From the NCBI GenBank assembly GCA_026545765.1, contig CM048841.1, forward strand, positions 88,394,636 to 88,458,635: 64,000 nucleotides of DNA, read 5' to 3'. The notes under the pieces were generated by a model that searched no databases, was not told the origin of the DNA, and worked only from the letters and a program-made list of their open reading frames with translations. The stretch is from Plantago major (taxonomy: Eukaryota > Streptophyta > Magnoliopsida > Lamiales > Plantaginaceae). Positions 23,418 through 34,950 of this stretch are shown here, in pieces. Position numbers and translations under genes: made by a program. Within the stretch, counting starts at the first letter, position 1. Each line of letters opens with the position of its first letter.

Positions 23418-26400
23418 CTAAACCTGTAGAGCAGATGCTATAGCAGCAGAAAGACTTATGACTTCAAATGGAGGCTTGTTTTTCACTTGCTTTACGGTCT
23501 CTGGGCATGAATCTGTGATCCAGAAGTATGTCATCCCGCTCTCAGGGCTCCCTAAATGTGTTTATTTCATTAGAAGACATATGCATTAAGCATTAGAAGA
23601 AAACATACTGATAAGAGATCTGACTATTAATTGAAGTACTACATATACTGTTGGATATTTAGTACCTCCATTATCATGTTTAAACCGCTCCCACGACTTA
23701 TTTGGGAAAATTCCATGCGTCACATAGGCACTTATCCTAGCAGCTCCATGCTTGGCCAATACTTTCTGAAAAAAAAAAAGTGAAATGTTGAGAAAAGAGA
23801 GTTATACAAGTCAGTGAAATTAGTACGTGCAGAGTTTACCCTTATCCTATGAAAATATTATATAAACAAAATTATTCCACAATGTTCATTTTGTAATTGT
23901 ATATATAAATAAGAGAAGTACTGATTTCACCTGACACTCTATTAGTGTACCCCCTGATTGCACAAGGTCATCCACTATCACGACATGACGTCCTTTTGGA
24001 TCTCCCTCCTTGATGCGCACGATTCGCTGGTCACCTTCCCTGACTTTGGCACAAACAATCTGCCAATGGGAGAGTTTCACATTTCAATAAATTAACAAGC
24101 TAGCCTTGAACAAGCATTGTATTTTGGCACAAATGTATTAATCCACTCAAGCTTTAAGCATAAGTTAGGTTTCTAAGGCTCAGAAGGAAAAAGTGAAGGT
24201 AAGTGCATGTGATAAAATTCCATAATAACGTAATGCTAATGCATCACCTTATTCTTCACGTGTGATATTCCATTATATTTAGGGAGTACTTTGGAATTTT
24301 TCAAAACAAAGAATTTAGAACCAACGGGTCGGCTAATTCTTGTTCCTTGGGTAAGCTAAGCTAGTCATTTCAGAGTTGATTTGAAAGAGAAAAAATGTCC
24401 GTGTATTCTGCACAAACTGACTGTTCATTTGTCCTTGATAAATTAGTCATTCAATGATGATTTTGGAAAGTTTTGTCAGTTGGCAGTGGTTGTGTCCTAG
24501 AATTTTCAAACAACTAAGATGCATGAAATTTCTTGCCAGTAATTACTGATGATAATGAAGCTTGCAACTCTGAGAATCTATAATAGGTGATAGAGCTGTA
24601 CCATAGGGAAGTGTTGCAGCTGTTTGTGAAAGCGTTTCCATGCACCATCATCTGGAAATGCTACTGTTATCTGGATCATGAGTAAAGTGAACAGGCAACT
24701 TTTAAAAAAAAAAAAATTAAAAAAGAAAGAAAGAAAGAAAACCAACATTGATATATATTAAGTGCTATCGTATCTCGATACAATTGCCAGACGTATATTA
24801 AGTCTGATTTGACAAAAACCTATTTGACAGAAATAGCTTACATATTTAACATTTAAATCAGTTCCTCTAAAACCATAGGTGGATTAGAATTGCATGCAAT
24901 ATGCAAATTAACTCTTAATTTCAAGAATACATTACTTTTGTTTCCATTTCACGCACATAATACCATAGAGGCTAAGAGACCTGAACAATCCCTTAGAAGA
25001 AAGAAATGAAAAGATCATTCTTACATTGTCAGAATCCGGGAGCTGTTGTAGCCTATATAAGAGCATCGGTATACCACTTTCAAAGCACGGTAATATATTA
25101 TCACCAAAGTAAAATCTCTCCTGTGGTATTAGGGAAAAAAAAAAATGAAATCCGTTAAACTAAGCTCAAACTACACATTGAAAGAAAAAGATTGCAGGCT
25201 TGATAAATGAATACCCTGCAACAAGCACTGTGTCACCATAATGAATTTTTAGATACCAACCTGTAAGGCATGGATATCAAAAATTACTAAATTGGTGGGT
25301 CCACCCCTTGATATTGGAATGTTAGACAAAATCCTGGCTAAAGTGAATGCAGTGGCGACATCTCCTTCATCCTCCATACGCTCTGAGGTGCCCGTTGGGA
25401 AAAACGGCAGGACAAGCGTGAAGGACGACACGAATAGCTTTGGTAGCGCATAAATTATTGACAATTGCTCAAATATAACAGCAGGAGAACTGAATGAGGC
25501 AAGAAAGGCAACGTGCTGCCCGCGAACTCCTTGAGCATTGGATATAAACAAGTTGGGAAATCCATCTTCAAATTTCCTGATTGATTGAAACTACTAAACA
25601 AGTGAAAATCTTAAAACTTCTACATAAAAGTAAGCCCTTTCATATATGAATGCATTAAAATAAAAGAAACAGTAACCTTCCCCTGTATTTTTCCATAGGA
25701 AAAGTGTAAACACTGATATATTAATTCACCAACTTCATTTGCCTAGTTTACGAATCAGTAGACAAAAGGGATAACCACTCATTCAAGTAATAACTAAACT
25801 CGTAAATTCGTAACACATACTAGTTTCAGCAACATGATAATCAGTTCTTGAAAATGAAATTAGGCTCTGTTCTCTTCGTCTGCAAACTCATTTAGTTCAG
25901 TTCAGTTCTGCTTAGTTATATTTTATACTATAATTCAGTTCCGTTCAGTTCAATTCAGACGAATAGAACATAGCCTTATTCATCTAATTTAACTAAGTTC
26001 AAAGGGAAAGCAACTTCATTCATAGAGTCCTAGACCAATTATCATTGTCTTCCTTCAAAGGGAAAGAAATTGACCAGTTATCTAATTTAACTAAGTTCAA
26101 AGGGAAAGCATCTTCAGTCCGAGTGCTTGGCAATCAACTTGCCTCAACTCAAGTTGACTTATTTGCCAAAAATGTGTTTGTCTTCCCACCCTATACACTC
26201 TGCTACTCGAGTTGAGTTACCATTCATCAACTTCAAAACTCAAATTTCCTAAAACTCATCAAATCACAAACACAAAACTTCAAAAATCAACTCCAAGCAA
26301 ATTACTATTCATACTCTGAATTTCAACTCAATTCGAGTTTTGAGTGGATTGCCAAACACTCATTTCTTAGACTAATTATCATCGTTTCCTTCTCCATTCG

Positions 26401-26884
26401 TATCGCTAATTCCCCAAAGCAAAAAAGCTAAAGTAATCATTTTTATTCATCATTGAGCTTTCATATAAAAGAAATTCCATCACTACATTTGCAAGTTTGC
26501 AACAATGCTGGCAAAATCACGAAATCAAAGCGTGATAAAAGGCTACCTCCAAGTAATAGTACGGAGGTCAATGGCGTCAGATTCAGAAGCGATTCTTCGG
26601 GCAAGGTCCTCCATCTCGGAGCAGTAAAAGAGGCAAACGCTCTTGGAATTTTTCCTCGAAGAAGAGTCCAACGACATTGGGAAAGAAGCGGGAGGTGGAT
26701 TGAGAATGATGTGAATGGGTTCGCCTGAGGGCGCACAGTCGATGGTCCACTTTTGAGGAGAAGGAGAATTATGAAGCTCGCAACGAATTCCTCTGGTTTT
26801 GTTAGTATAATTAGGGCTAGTATAATTGGTTTTGTTTGAAGAGAATGTAGAGAAGGATGAGGGTGGTGGAGATATGGCTGACAT
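23418..26884 (-). CDS. PRS3: Ribose-phosphate pyrophosphokinase (class II, PRS3/PRS4 type)
   Basis: Seven exons on the minus strand: 26547-26884, 25261-25576, 25025-25120, 24602-24670, 23931-24059, 23666-23765, 23418-23551. All borders are GT-AG and the frame closes at 393 residues. The enzyme transfers pyrophosphate from ATP to ribose 5-phosphate, giving PRPP for purine, pyrimidine, NAD, His and Trp synthesis. Visible landmarks: [76 protein letters not shown], the PRPP-binding loop [18 protein letters not shown] and the end [16 protein letters not shown]. This pattern is plant class II (phosphate-independent) PRS. The N-terminus of about 85 residues is Ser/Pro/Thr/Asn-rich with few acids, so plastid or mitochondrial import is plausible, as in PRS3; PRS4 lacks it. 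It appears intact. No regulation can be read; an AT-rich 5' side follows at 26.9-27.3 kb. Confidence 0.9.
25863..25975. mobile_element. Tourist-like MITE, copy 1
   Basis: Inverted ends GGCTCTGTTCTCTTCGTCTG / CAGACGAATAGAACATAGCC with a 3-bp target duplication TTA on both sides. The TTA/TAA duplication and GGC-type ends fit PIF/Harbinger (Tourist). It lies in the 970-bp intron 1 of the PRS gene. Three relatives in this window are at 40696, 58182 and 60892. Confidence 0.75.
26121..26361. mobile_element. MITE in PRS intron 1
   Basis: Inverted ends GAGTGCTTGGCAATCAACTT and (…)GTGGATTGCCAAACACTC, about 240 bp, AT-rich. No clear target duplication was found, so the superfamily stays open; the ends look hAT-like. 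Confidence 0.6.
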
Positions 26885-27009
26885 TTTCGGTGGTCTGCGG
26901 TGGCGACCGCCGCTTGAGAAGCGGAGTTGAAAGATTTCTGGTTTTAATCAAGTTATGGAACGGAACGTGGTCGTTTTGTGTGTGCCAATAGACCATAACA
27001 AAAAACAAT

Positions 27010-28360
27010 CAAATTACAAAAACGTCCCGACAACTAATCCATTACTTTTTGTTATATTTTATATTTGAAAATTGAAAATAACTGCGTTTGTATTAAGAAA
27101 TTAAGAAATAAATGTAATTGGTATTAATATAAAATGGTTGTTCAACACCCCAAAATTATAATCTTGTGTTAAATGTCATTTCTGACGTGCATAATGGATA
27201 ATCAAATATAATTAGACCAAGTCTCCCAAAAGATAGCAATTCATTTATCTCCGAGGGAGAAAGGTATTTTTAAAGATTCTCCAGTCAAATGCGAATGATT
27301 GATTGTCAACCGGTTGTCTAGTATATGAAGTTATATATAAACAAGGAAAATTACAGATACAATCCGTTAAATATACCCCCATTTCAGATATATTCTCAAA
27401 TTGACTTGAATTACAGATCAACCCAATTTTTACACATGACGAATTTTAAAATTACATTTACCCCCAAAATTCAACTTTTTCTTCCATTTTTTTATTTTCT
27501 TTATAATTCATTAATTTAGTTTCTTCCAAAAGTTTAGTTATAATACTTAAACCCTCATTCTTCTCCACCACCACTCCACCACAACCACCGAAAATAGACA
27601 AAACCCACTTCATCTTCCTCCTTCTCAAACCCCCTCCTCAATCTTCTTCTTTTATGTAATTCCAGCTCCATGTTCATCGTAGTTGTCCGACGAGTTGCAA
27701 TTGCAGCTCCAGCGACAGCTCACCGGAGCTGGAATAGCAACTCCGTGAACTGTTTTTACAGCTTCGGTGGAGCTGAAATTCCAGCTCACTGGAGCTGTCT
27801 GGTATACTGCAATTGCAGCTCCATCGGAGCTGTAAAACCAGGTCCGACGAGCTGTCACCGGAGCTGTGATTGCAGCCCATAGAGGAGTTTGGGGGTGGGA
27901 GGGGGGGAGATGAAGGGTTTTAGTGGTGGATTGATGGTTTCGGTGGTGGATGGGTGTTAGAGGTGGTGGAGTTGTGGTGGAGAAGAAGGAGGGTTTGAAC
28001 ATTAATAAATTAAAAGTTATGGGAGCTATTTAAAAATATTTTGGGTTATTTTTGTAAGTTATAAATTATTTGAATCAAATGTGTAATAAAATAAAACTTG
28101 TAAATTGCAACTGACTCTAATTAATTTCATTTTCCCTTATATATTTGGTCAACTCAAAAATTATAATTTGGACCCAGATGTAATAAATGTCAATTCGGGG
28201 ATTGAGCCAAATTTAATAGTAGAAGTAGTAAATAAGAAGATATAATTTTTTTAAGGTTTATAATATTGTTATATAAGTTGTGTAATAATGAAGGGATGCA
28301 TTTGATATTATTCATGTTAGTATTGATTGGTTTTAATTTTGTTTTATTGGTCTACGATAG
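27010..28360. other. Spacer with a GGAGCTG-rich block
   Basis: No gene is supported. At about 27660-27885 the motif ggagctg / cagctcc recurs about ten times on both strands, often as short palindromes (cagctcactggagctg; cagctccatcggagctg). The small frames on both strands are by-products of this. The rest is AT-rich. Confidence 0.5.
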
Positions 28361-28362
28361 AG

Positions 28363-28413
28363 TTGAATATGACTTGATTAATCTAAATTATTTTTCACAT
28401 GTCAGAAAACATA
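28363..28413 (+). repeat. Left flanking repeat of the LINE
   Basis: About 50 bases (ttgaatatgacttgattaat…) recur at 31409-31459 at the other end of the LINE with roughly seven differences. Possibly an unusually long target-site duplication. Confidence 0.5.
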
Positions 28414-31408
28414 CTGATTTGGACAATATGGGTTCTATTGTTGTGGATTACTTCTCGGACATCTTCTCTTCAATTAACCCAATTGAGGCGAATATCAATG
28501 CAGCTTTGGATTTTTTGGTACCTTGAGTATGTGAAGAGATGAACCAGTTGCTATGTGCACCTTATACTGCGGATGAGGTAAAACAATCTCTCTTACAAAT
28601 GTTTCCTCTTAAATCTCCAGGTCCCGATGGCTTGCCTGTTTTGTTCTTTCAAAAATATTGGAAAATTGTTGGTAAATCTGTTTCCGATTGCTGTCTGAAT
28701 ATTTTGAATGATGGTACTCTGGATACGAAGCTAAATTATACTCATATTGTTTTGATTCCAAAGTGTAAAAATCCGGACTTAATTACTCAATTTCGTCCCA
28801 TTAGTCTCAGCAATGTTGTTTTTAAGATTGCTTCAAAATGTATCACTAATAGGCTTAAACCTCTTATGAATACTATTATTAGTGAAAATCAATCAGCTTA
28901 TATCCCTGGTCGCTTGATAACTGATAATGTTTTTAGTTTCCTATGAGATTAATCATTATCTTAAACGCAAAACCAAGGGAAATTTGGGTCACTTGGCTTT
29001 AAAATTGGACCTCAGTAAAGCTTTTGACAGAGTTGAATGGCCTTTTTTGTCTGCTGTTTTGTTAAAGTTAGGATTTAGTCCAACTTTTGTGAACAACATT
29101 ATGTTATGCGTTACCTCTGTTTCTTATTCTGTTCTTGTTAATGGGGGCCAGTTCGGTGATATTAAACCAACTAGGGGCATTCGTCAAGGCGATCCCCTCT
29201 CTCCCTATTTGTTTCTTTTTTGCACTGAGGTACTTTGCTCTTTACTTGAGGAGGCAGTTGGTAGAGGTGATCTGATAGGGGTGAAGGTGAGTCGTAGTGC
29301 TCCTGCTGTTTCTCACCTCTTATTCGCCGATGATACCATGATTTTTTGTCAGGCCACTGTAGACGCTGCTAATACTCTTATGAATATTTTCATCTGGACA
29401 GGAAATAAATTTGGATAAATCTACTGTTGTCTTTAGTAGAAATACTGATGAAATTATGAAGAGTAATATTCAAAATACTCTCAATGTTCGAATTGTGGAT
29501 AAGCATGAAAAATATTTGGGTTTGCCTACTACCATGGGAAAGAATAAAAAAGAAGTTTTTGGGTGGTTGCGTGATAAACTTTGGAAGAAAACTCAATCTT
29601 TTGATGGTAAATTTTTATCCAAAGCAGGAAAAGAGGTTCTTATAAAATCAGTTTTGCAAGCCATTCCCAGTTATGTCATGAGCTGTTTTAAATTGCCTGA
29701 TTACCTCATTCGTGATCTTGAATCTTTAGTTATTAATTTCTGGTAGAATGAGGGGGGAAAGGAAAAAATGCATTGGGTTAATTGGGAAACAATGACCAAA
29801 AGTAAGCGTGATGGTGGTTTGGGATTTAGAAATTTGCATGCTTTTAACTTGGCTTTGCTTGGAAAACAAATTTGGCGCATTATTGAATCTCCTAATTCTC
29901 TTTTGAGTCGTGTTTTTAAAGCAAAATATTTTCCTAATACTGATATTCTTAATGCTATCCCTAAGGCTGATTCTTCTTTTACTTGGAAAAGTATATGTGT
30001 TGCGCAAGAATTGGTCAAGGAAGGGATTAGATGGAGAGTAGGGAATGGGGAAAGTATTGACATTTGGCAAGATAAGTGGATCCCGGGGAATATTTCTTTC
30101 AAACCAAAAACCCCGGATCTACATCATCAAGGCCCCTTAAAAGTTTCTTTTCTCATCCACCCAACGCTTACTGACTGGGATTTGCCAATCCTTCATTATT
30201 TATTTTGGGATGATGATGTTCATGAAATCTTGAAGATTCCTTTAGCTGGCAATGGTGTTTCTGATTTACAGGTTTGGCATTGTACAAGACATGGTTGCTA
30301 TACTGTGAAATCTAGCTACCACTTAGCTATGGACCTACGACAGCGTCAACTTGCTAATCAGGTTGGTACTTCTTCTCGGACAATTCAGCATAATTGGAAT
30401 TTTGTATGGCATCTAAAAATGCCAAATAAGGTCAAACATTTTTTATGGAGAGCTTTACACAACTCACTTCCAACTTATGCTGAATTAGTCTGTCGGCATA
30501 TTTGCCAGATGCATTCTTGTGCTTTTTGTGGCCATGAAAGTGAGACTATTCTTCATCTTTTGAGAGATTGTCATTTTGCGAGACAATATTGGGCTATTTC
30601 ACATTGTCCTGTCTCTTTGATTTATTTTCCTGCTGATGATATTTGGAGTTGGGTGACTGGTGTTAGACTTAGATTGGATCCACAGGAATTCCATTTCTTT
30701 GTTTATTCTTGTTGGAGTTTTTGGTATAACAGGAATAAAATCATTCATGAAGATAAAAGGTCTACGCCTTTGGAAACCTTTCAATTTGTTGTTCAGTTTT
30801 CCAATTTTCAGCAGTCTAATATGTTCAAACTAGTTGGACATACAGTCAGACAGCAAGATAACATACCGGGACCTTGGGCTACCACCCACCGGTTGGATTA
30901 AACTGAATTTTGATGCTGCTGTTCCGCAAGAAGGTTTGGTTGGTATTTCTATTGTTGCAAGAGATAGTGCAGGCCTAGTTCTGGCTTGGTCTAGGAAAAA
31001 GCTTCCCGGACGTTTTGATGTAGAAACAGCAGAATTATTTGCTGCTCGGCTTGCTATTTCTTTGGCAAGAGAATTGAATTTTTCCAAGATTATTTTGGAA
31101 GGGGATGCATTACTGGTTATTAAAAATCTCCAACATGAAACTACTAATCGAGCTTCTAATGATAATGTGTATGCTGCAGTTTGTCAAACTCTTTCTCATT
31201 TCTCTGATTTTAAAGTCCAGCATATACGTCGGAATGCCAACCGTCTTGCTCATCATCTGTGCCATCAATTTACAAATGATTCACATGGATTTCTTTCTTT
31301 ACCATTTGATTATGAAGAAATATTATAATTTCCCTGTGCTAGCTTACTGGATACTATTGTACCTTGTATTGAGCTTTGAGCTCCTTTTCTTATTTCATTA
31401 ATGACTTC
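28414..31408 (+). mobile_element. L1-type LINE, 5'-truncated and decayed
   Basis: ORF2 text in order: end of the pre-RT region (VDYFSDIFSS), reverse transcriptase (28539-29420: FPLKSPGPDGLPVLFFQKYW; IVLIPKCKNPDLITQFRPIS; LDLSKAFDRVEW; TRGIRQGDPLSPYLF; catalytic box LLFADDTMIF), thumb and linker (WLRDKLWKKTQSFDGKFLSK), a zf-RVT region (NFVWHLKMPNKVKHFLWRAL; CAFCGHESETILHLLRDC at about 30490-30580) and an RNase H domain (30890-31328: IKLNFDAAVPQEG; ETAELFAARLAISLARE; VQHIRRNANRLAHHL). The endonuclease is missing. Breaks: in-frame stops at 28524-28526 (TGA) and 29744-29746 (TAG), and frame changes near 28930, 29400 and 30870. It ends in a short AT-rich 3' UTR without a clear poly-A. It cannot move by itself. 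Being the best LINE in the window, it served to recognise the scraps at 0.5-2.5 kb. Confidence 0.9.
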
Positions 31409-31459
31409 ATTGAAGATGACTTGATTAATAGAAATTATTTTTCAATATCAGGAAACATA
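31409..31459 (+). repeat. Right flanking repeat of the LINE
   Basis: Partner of 28363-28413, starting at the very end of the LINE 3' UTR. Confidence 0.5.
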
Positions 31460-31652
31460 ATGGATGAATAGTGAAAATAAAAGACATTAATCCAAAACAT
31501 CCGGCAAATTAATTTGCTGCCATTACAAACACAAATCAGAATAACAATACATCAAATTTTATTCGTAAGTAAACACTGTTTGGTCGATCGATCTGACCAG
31601 GTGTAGACATAACATAACATTTGAAAGTTAAAGCTGAAACTTTTAGGTATCA

Positions 31653-32020
31653 TCACGAACGCGGCGGAGCCTGGCTGTATTGCGGCGGTGGTGGGCCACC
31701 CTCCACCTCTCTCCGACTAACCACGTTGGCAATCGGATGTTTACCAAACTTCAAACTCCTCCAGCAGTCATTCAAAAATTTCCTCGGTTTGCTTTCAATA
31801 ACTGGACCAGGCAAGGCAGACAACAAATAGATCCAAACAACTTAATTAATTAATCTGTTTATTTCTGAAATTAACTTTTAATTACTACTAAAATGACGTT
31901 AAGTAATTAAACGAATTCCATACCTGGGTGAGCAGAAACATAAGTGACTGGAGAGATATCGAGAATGAAGAAGGCGATTAAGATTGCTGCCAGAAGCCTT
32001 GAAGACTTTCCATGATCCAT
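31653..32020 (-). CDS. Small secreted peptide precursor (two exons, 81 residues)
   Basis: Exon 1 is 31924-32020 and exon 2 is 31653-31801, joined by a 122-base GT-AG intron in phase 1 with a good pyrimidine tract (acceptor at 31802-31803). The product begins MDHGKSSRLLAAILIAFFIL, a textbook signal peptide (basic n-region, hydrophobic core, likely cut after TYVSA at about residue 30). The mature part of about 50 residues is basic in the middle (ESKPRKFLNDCWRSLKFGKH), has a dibasic SRREVE site, and ends in a proline-rich tail GGPPPPQYSQAPPRS. A TATA box (TATAAATA) lies 48-55 bases upstream. This architecture (signal peptide, variable basic region, short Pro-rich C-terminus) is that of plant peptide-hormone precursors, but the tail does not match CLE, CEP, IDA, PIP, PSK or RGF motifs that I know. 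The single Cys cannot form an internal disulphide. Function unknown; the gene model is internally consistent but unsupported by transcript data. Confidence 0.6.
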
Positions 32021-32067
32021 CTTTATTAAGAATAACGTGCTTCGAATTATTATGAGATAGTAGGGGA

Positions 32068-32075
32068 TATTTATA
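32068..32075 (-). promoter_or_regulatory. TATA box of the secreted-peptide gene
   Basis: TATAAATA on the minus strand, 48 bases from the proposed start codon, which leaves room for a 5' UTR of about 20 bases. Confidence 0.55.
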
Positions 32076-32089
32076 CTAGGAGGGAGAGT

Positions 32090-34540
32090 GCCTTGTCAAC
32101 TTGTATTGACCCTGAATTTAAATTAAATGATAGTTTCATCAAGTTACTCTTGTTACGGTGAAGACAAAGTATGTAGTAATTAGTAAACGATCCATGTTGT
32201 ATTGTTGAACTGATATAGTATTATCTTTGAACATTTTTTTCGGTTTGCGTATAAATGAGGACAAAACATGTAAACATTATACACATTGATTTGTTTGTCG
32301 ATATTGTTTAAACTGCTAGGGTGTAATTGTTGACAGTATGTATAATGTGCAGGGTCTATGTCTTGAGTCTACATGTTATGTAAAATGGTGCAACATTTCA
32401 GAATTCACATGTGGCTATGTTCACAAAACAAGTTGATAGTTGATGGTAGTTAATCAATTAGTTGAATTTGTTGGAGGTGCGCGTTTAATAAATAAATTAA
32501 TTAATTTGCTAAATATATATATAAAAATAAATAAGTCATCTAAGGGACTGTTTGGCAATCTATTATAATCGCATAAATCTTGTTTAAAACACCTAAAAAA
32601 CACATATTTTAATTTGATTTTTTTTGTTTTAATCGCTATCCAAACAGGTGTTTACATATCATTTTTTTTTTTAAATAAGTTTACCAAAATTATAAATTAG
32701 TGTTAAACAGAGTCGATATAATATCAATGGAGGGGATCTTTAGTTATGTTGACTTCAAAGTCATGACTCGGTGGATGGATGATTGGGGAAATGATACAAG
32801 TACAACTTGCCATGTGGAGGTTCCATTTCGAAGCCGTCCGTTTTACCCGGATTGATTAATTAAGATCGATCAGTACTGCTTCAGGAATAGTAAATTACAC
32901 CGTCAGCTGTGTGAACTGTGAACATTTACTAATTGAGATTAAATGGACTAACTGAATTATTATCGTTCCCACTTGCTATTTCTTTTGGGTCTTAGGTGAA
33001 ATCGGTTGGGATTATCTAAATGTTCATACTTACGTTGGCTCTGTCTCCTGGTCAATGGATTTTTGGCTATTCAATTAAGAACAATGAAAATCCGGCAGTT
33101 TCTCCAATGGTAATCACCCGGGAATTCGTAATTCGAATTTAGATTTTTTGAAAGTGAACCGAATGTTATAACGGAGTTTGTAGAGCGTTGATCGAACCCC
33201 ATTTTCAATGTCTTCAAGTAAAACCCATATTATTTGCTTAAACACAACCCTCACTGATTTAATTGTTTTTTTTAAATAGTAACGGACCGGGACTTTATAC
33301 TAAACCAACTACGACACAGAGTGAGTGTTGTGTGTTGAGGACACCAAAATCTATCTAAAACGGTTTCAATGTGTTCAAGACACCAAACTCGGTAACACAT
33401 ATTAATACCTATAAACTTTAAACACCAATTTAAAAACCTTACAACAACTTATACATTTAGGTCAAGTGCCGCATGTAGCTTGTTCAGTCAATACATGCGA
33501 TTGACCTTTACTAAATCAACATGTTTTAGATATGAAGCTGAGTTTACTCGGAGTGACGAGCGTCGCTGGAGGAGCAATTAGCATTGAATGTATTTCATAT
33601 GTTGTCATGCCATGGATTCATATTTCTCTAAAGAATGTAGTAGCATCAATTTCTATACCACTGCCAAGTTTCATTGCATATCTATCTTATTCACGTATTA
33701 GTTCTCCGGATTTCATGTCAAGTCTTCTGATGCGCCAATACCAAATGACGTTTTAAATTTTACAAGTCAAAAAAATCGTCGAATTTACAAATTTAGTGCG
33801 GGTTATATATTTTTTAATTCGTCAGTAAAAACTAGAATGTTACAAAAACACTATCATCTATTTAGAAATTAAAATTAAAGCTTACAAATAAACACGAACG
33901 ACTATGACGGTAACATCCCGCCTTGTGGGTCAAGGCCCAACATTTTGAACCGACGTAAGGAACTTATGAACTGCTCTCCTGGAGGTTGTGATATGTTCCC
34001 ATACAAACCAACAATATGTATTTTTCCATGTACTCCGTCATCACTCGTGTAAGCATCAGGTCCTAAGGTATATCTAAAGTAAACACTTTGAAGTTTCACG
34101 AAATAAAAACGTACCTTGTTGGCATTATAAGTAACATCAGTACTAACCTGTGGCGATGCAACGATATGGTTTACTTTTAATAATAAATAAAAAGGGAAGC
34201 ATAAAATAAATTAATCGAGAAAATAAGGTAGTCAAATTTATGTACACAACGTTGGTCGTGGTGTAGGTCGGTAGTCCTTCTTCATCCAATATTATATCAT
34301 TTAGTCTTTATTTATGCTAACTATAGAAAATGTAAAAATACGACTCATGGTGACGGATATGCTTTGAAAGTGGTGTGATCCAGCCTTAATCCGTTCGGGA
34401 CCTAAGGGGTTGATAACATATATTTTGTATCAGGTCCTACCGTATCCGACCTGCAATTAGTAATAGAGACATGTTTTTTTTAAAAAAATTTGTATCCCTC
34501 AAACCGAATCAAAATAAAATACAAAAGTATATAACACAAT
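32090..34540. other. Gene-free spacer
   Basis: AT-rich spacer. A weak inverted pair (gggactgtttggcaatc at 32544 and ctatccaaacaggtg at 32636-32650) suggests a worn MITE. Frames at 33532-33756 and 33902-34099 are open, but neither shows a domain, signal peptide or splice context that I trust. Confidence 0.5.
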
Positions 34541-34544
34541 CAAT

Positions 34545-34950
34545 AGGGTTGTTCCCAACAACCCCCGCCGTGGTAAGTGGCCACCCCACCACACACAAAA
34601 AAATATTATACAAATATAATTTCACATGTTACGGTTGTTATTTTTTTTTCAACCCCCGCGGTGGTATGTGTCACCACCAAAGACACAAAAATTATTATTT
34701 TACAAACATAATTTCACATGTTACGGTTTTTTTTCCACAACCCCACCTCCCTCCCGGGTCCCAGCCCGTCTCGTCATGGAGATCAAGAAAGTACAGAGAA
34801 GATGGAAGACAGTTTCCCTAGGCCCCGTTATGGATCAAGAAAGTAGAGGTCAAATAGAGATTTTCCTCCCAGAGAGTATCAGATGATCCCGACCCCGTTA
34901 TGGATCAAGAAAGTAGAGATCGAATAGAGTTTCCCTGCTTAGAGAATATC
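34545..34950. repeat. Local tandem duplications
   Basis: Two imperfect units of about 85-95 bases with 'caacccccgc(c/g)gtggta' and 'tttcacatgttacggtt' lie at about 34555-34640 and 34652-34725. A second pair with 'gttatggatcaagaaagtag' lies at 34828-34870 and 34899-34945. The open frames here merely run through the repeats. Confidence 0.6.

Noticed and set aside
27652-28002. Overlapping frames on both strands with Cys/Ser-rich products
   Set aside because: Produced by the GGAGCTG palindromes; open on both strands because of repeat composition.
33902-34099. Minus-strand frame ending FKMLGLDPQGGMLPS
   Set aside because: Looks protein-like but I could not place it in any family, and no convincing start, splice sites or neighbours support it.
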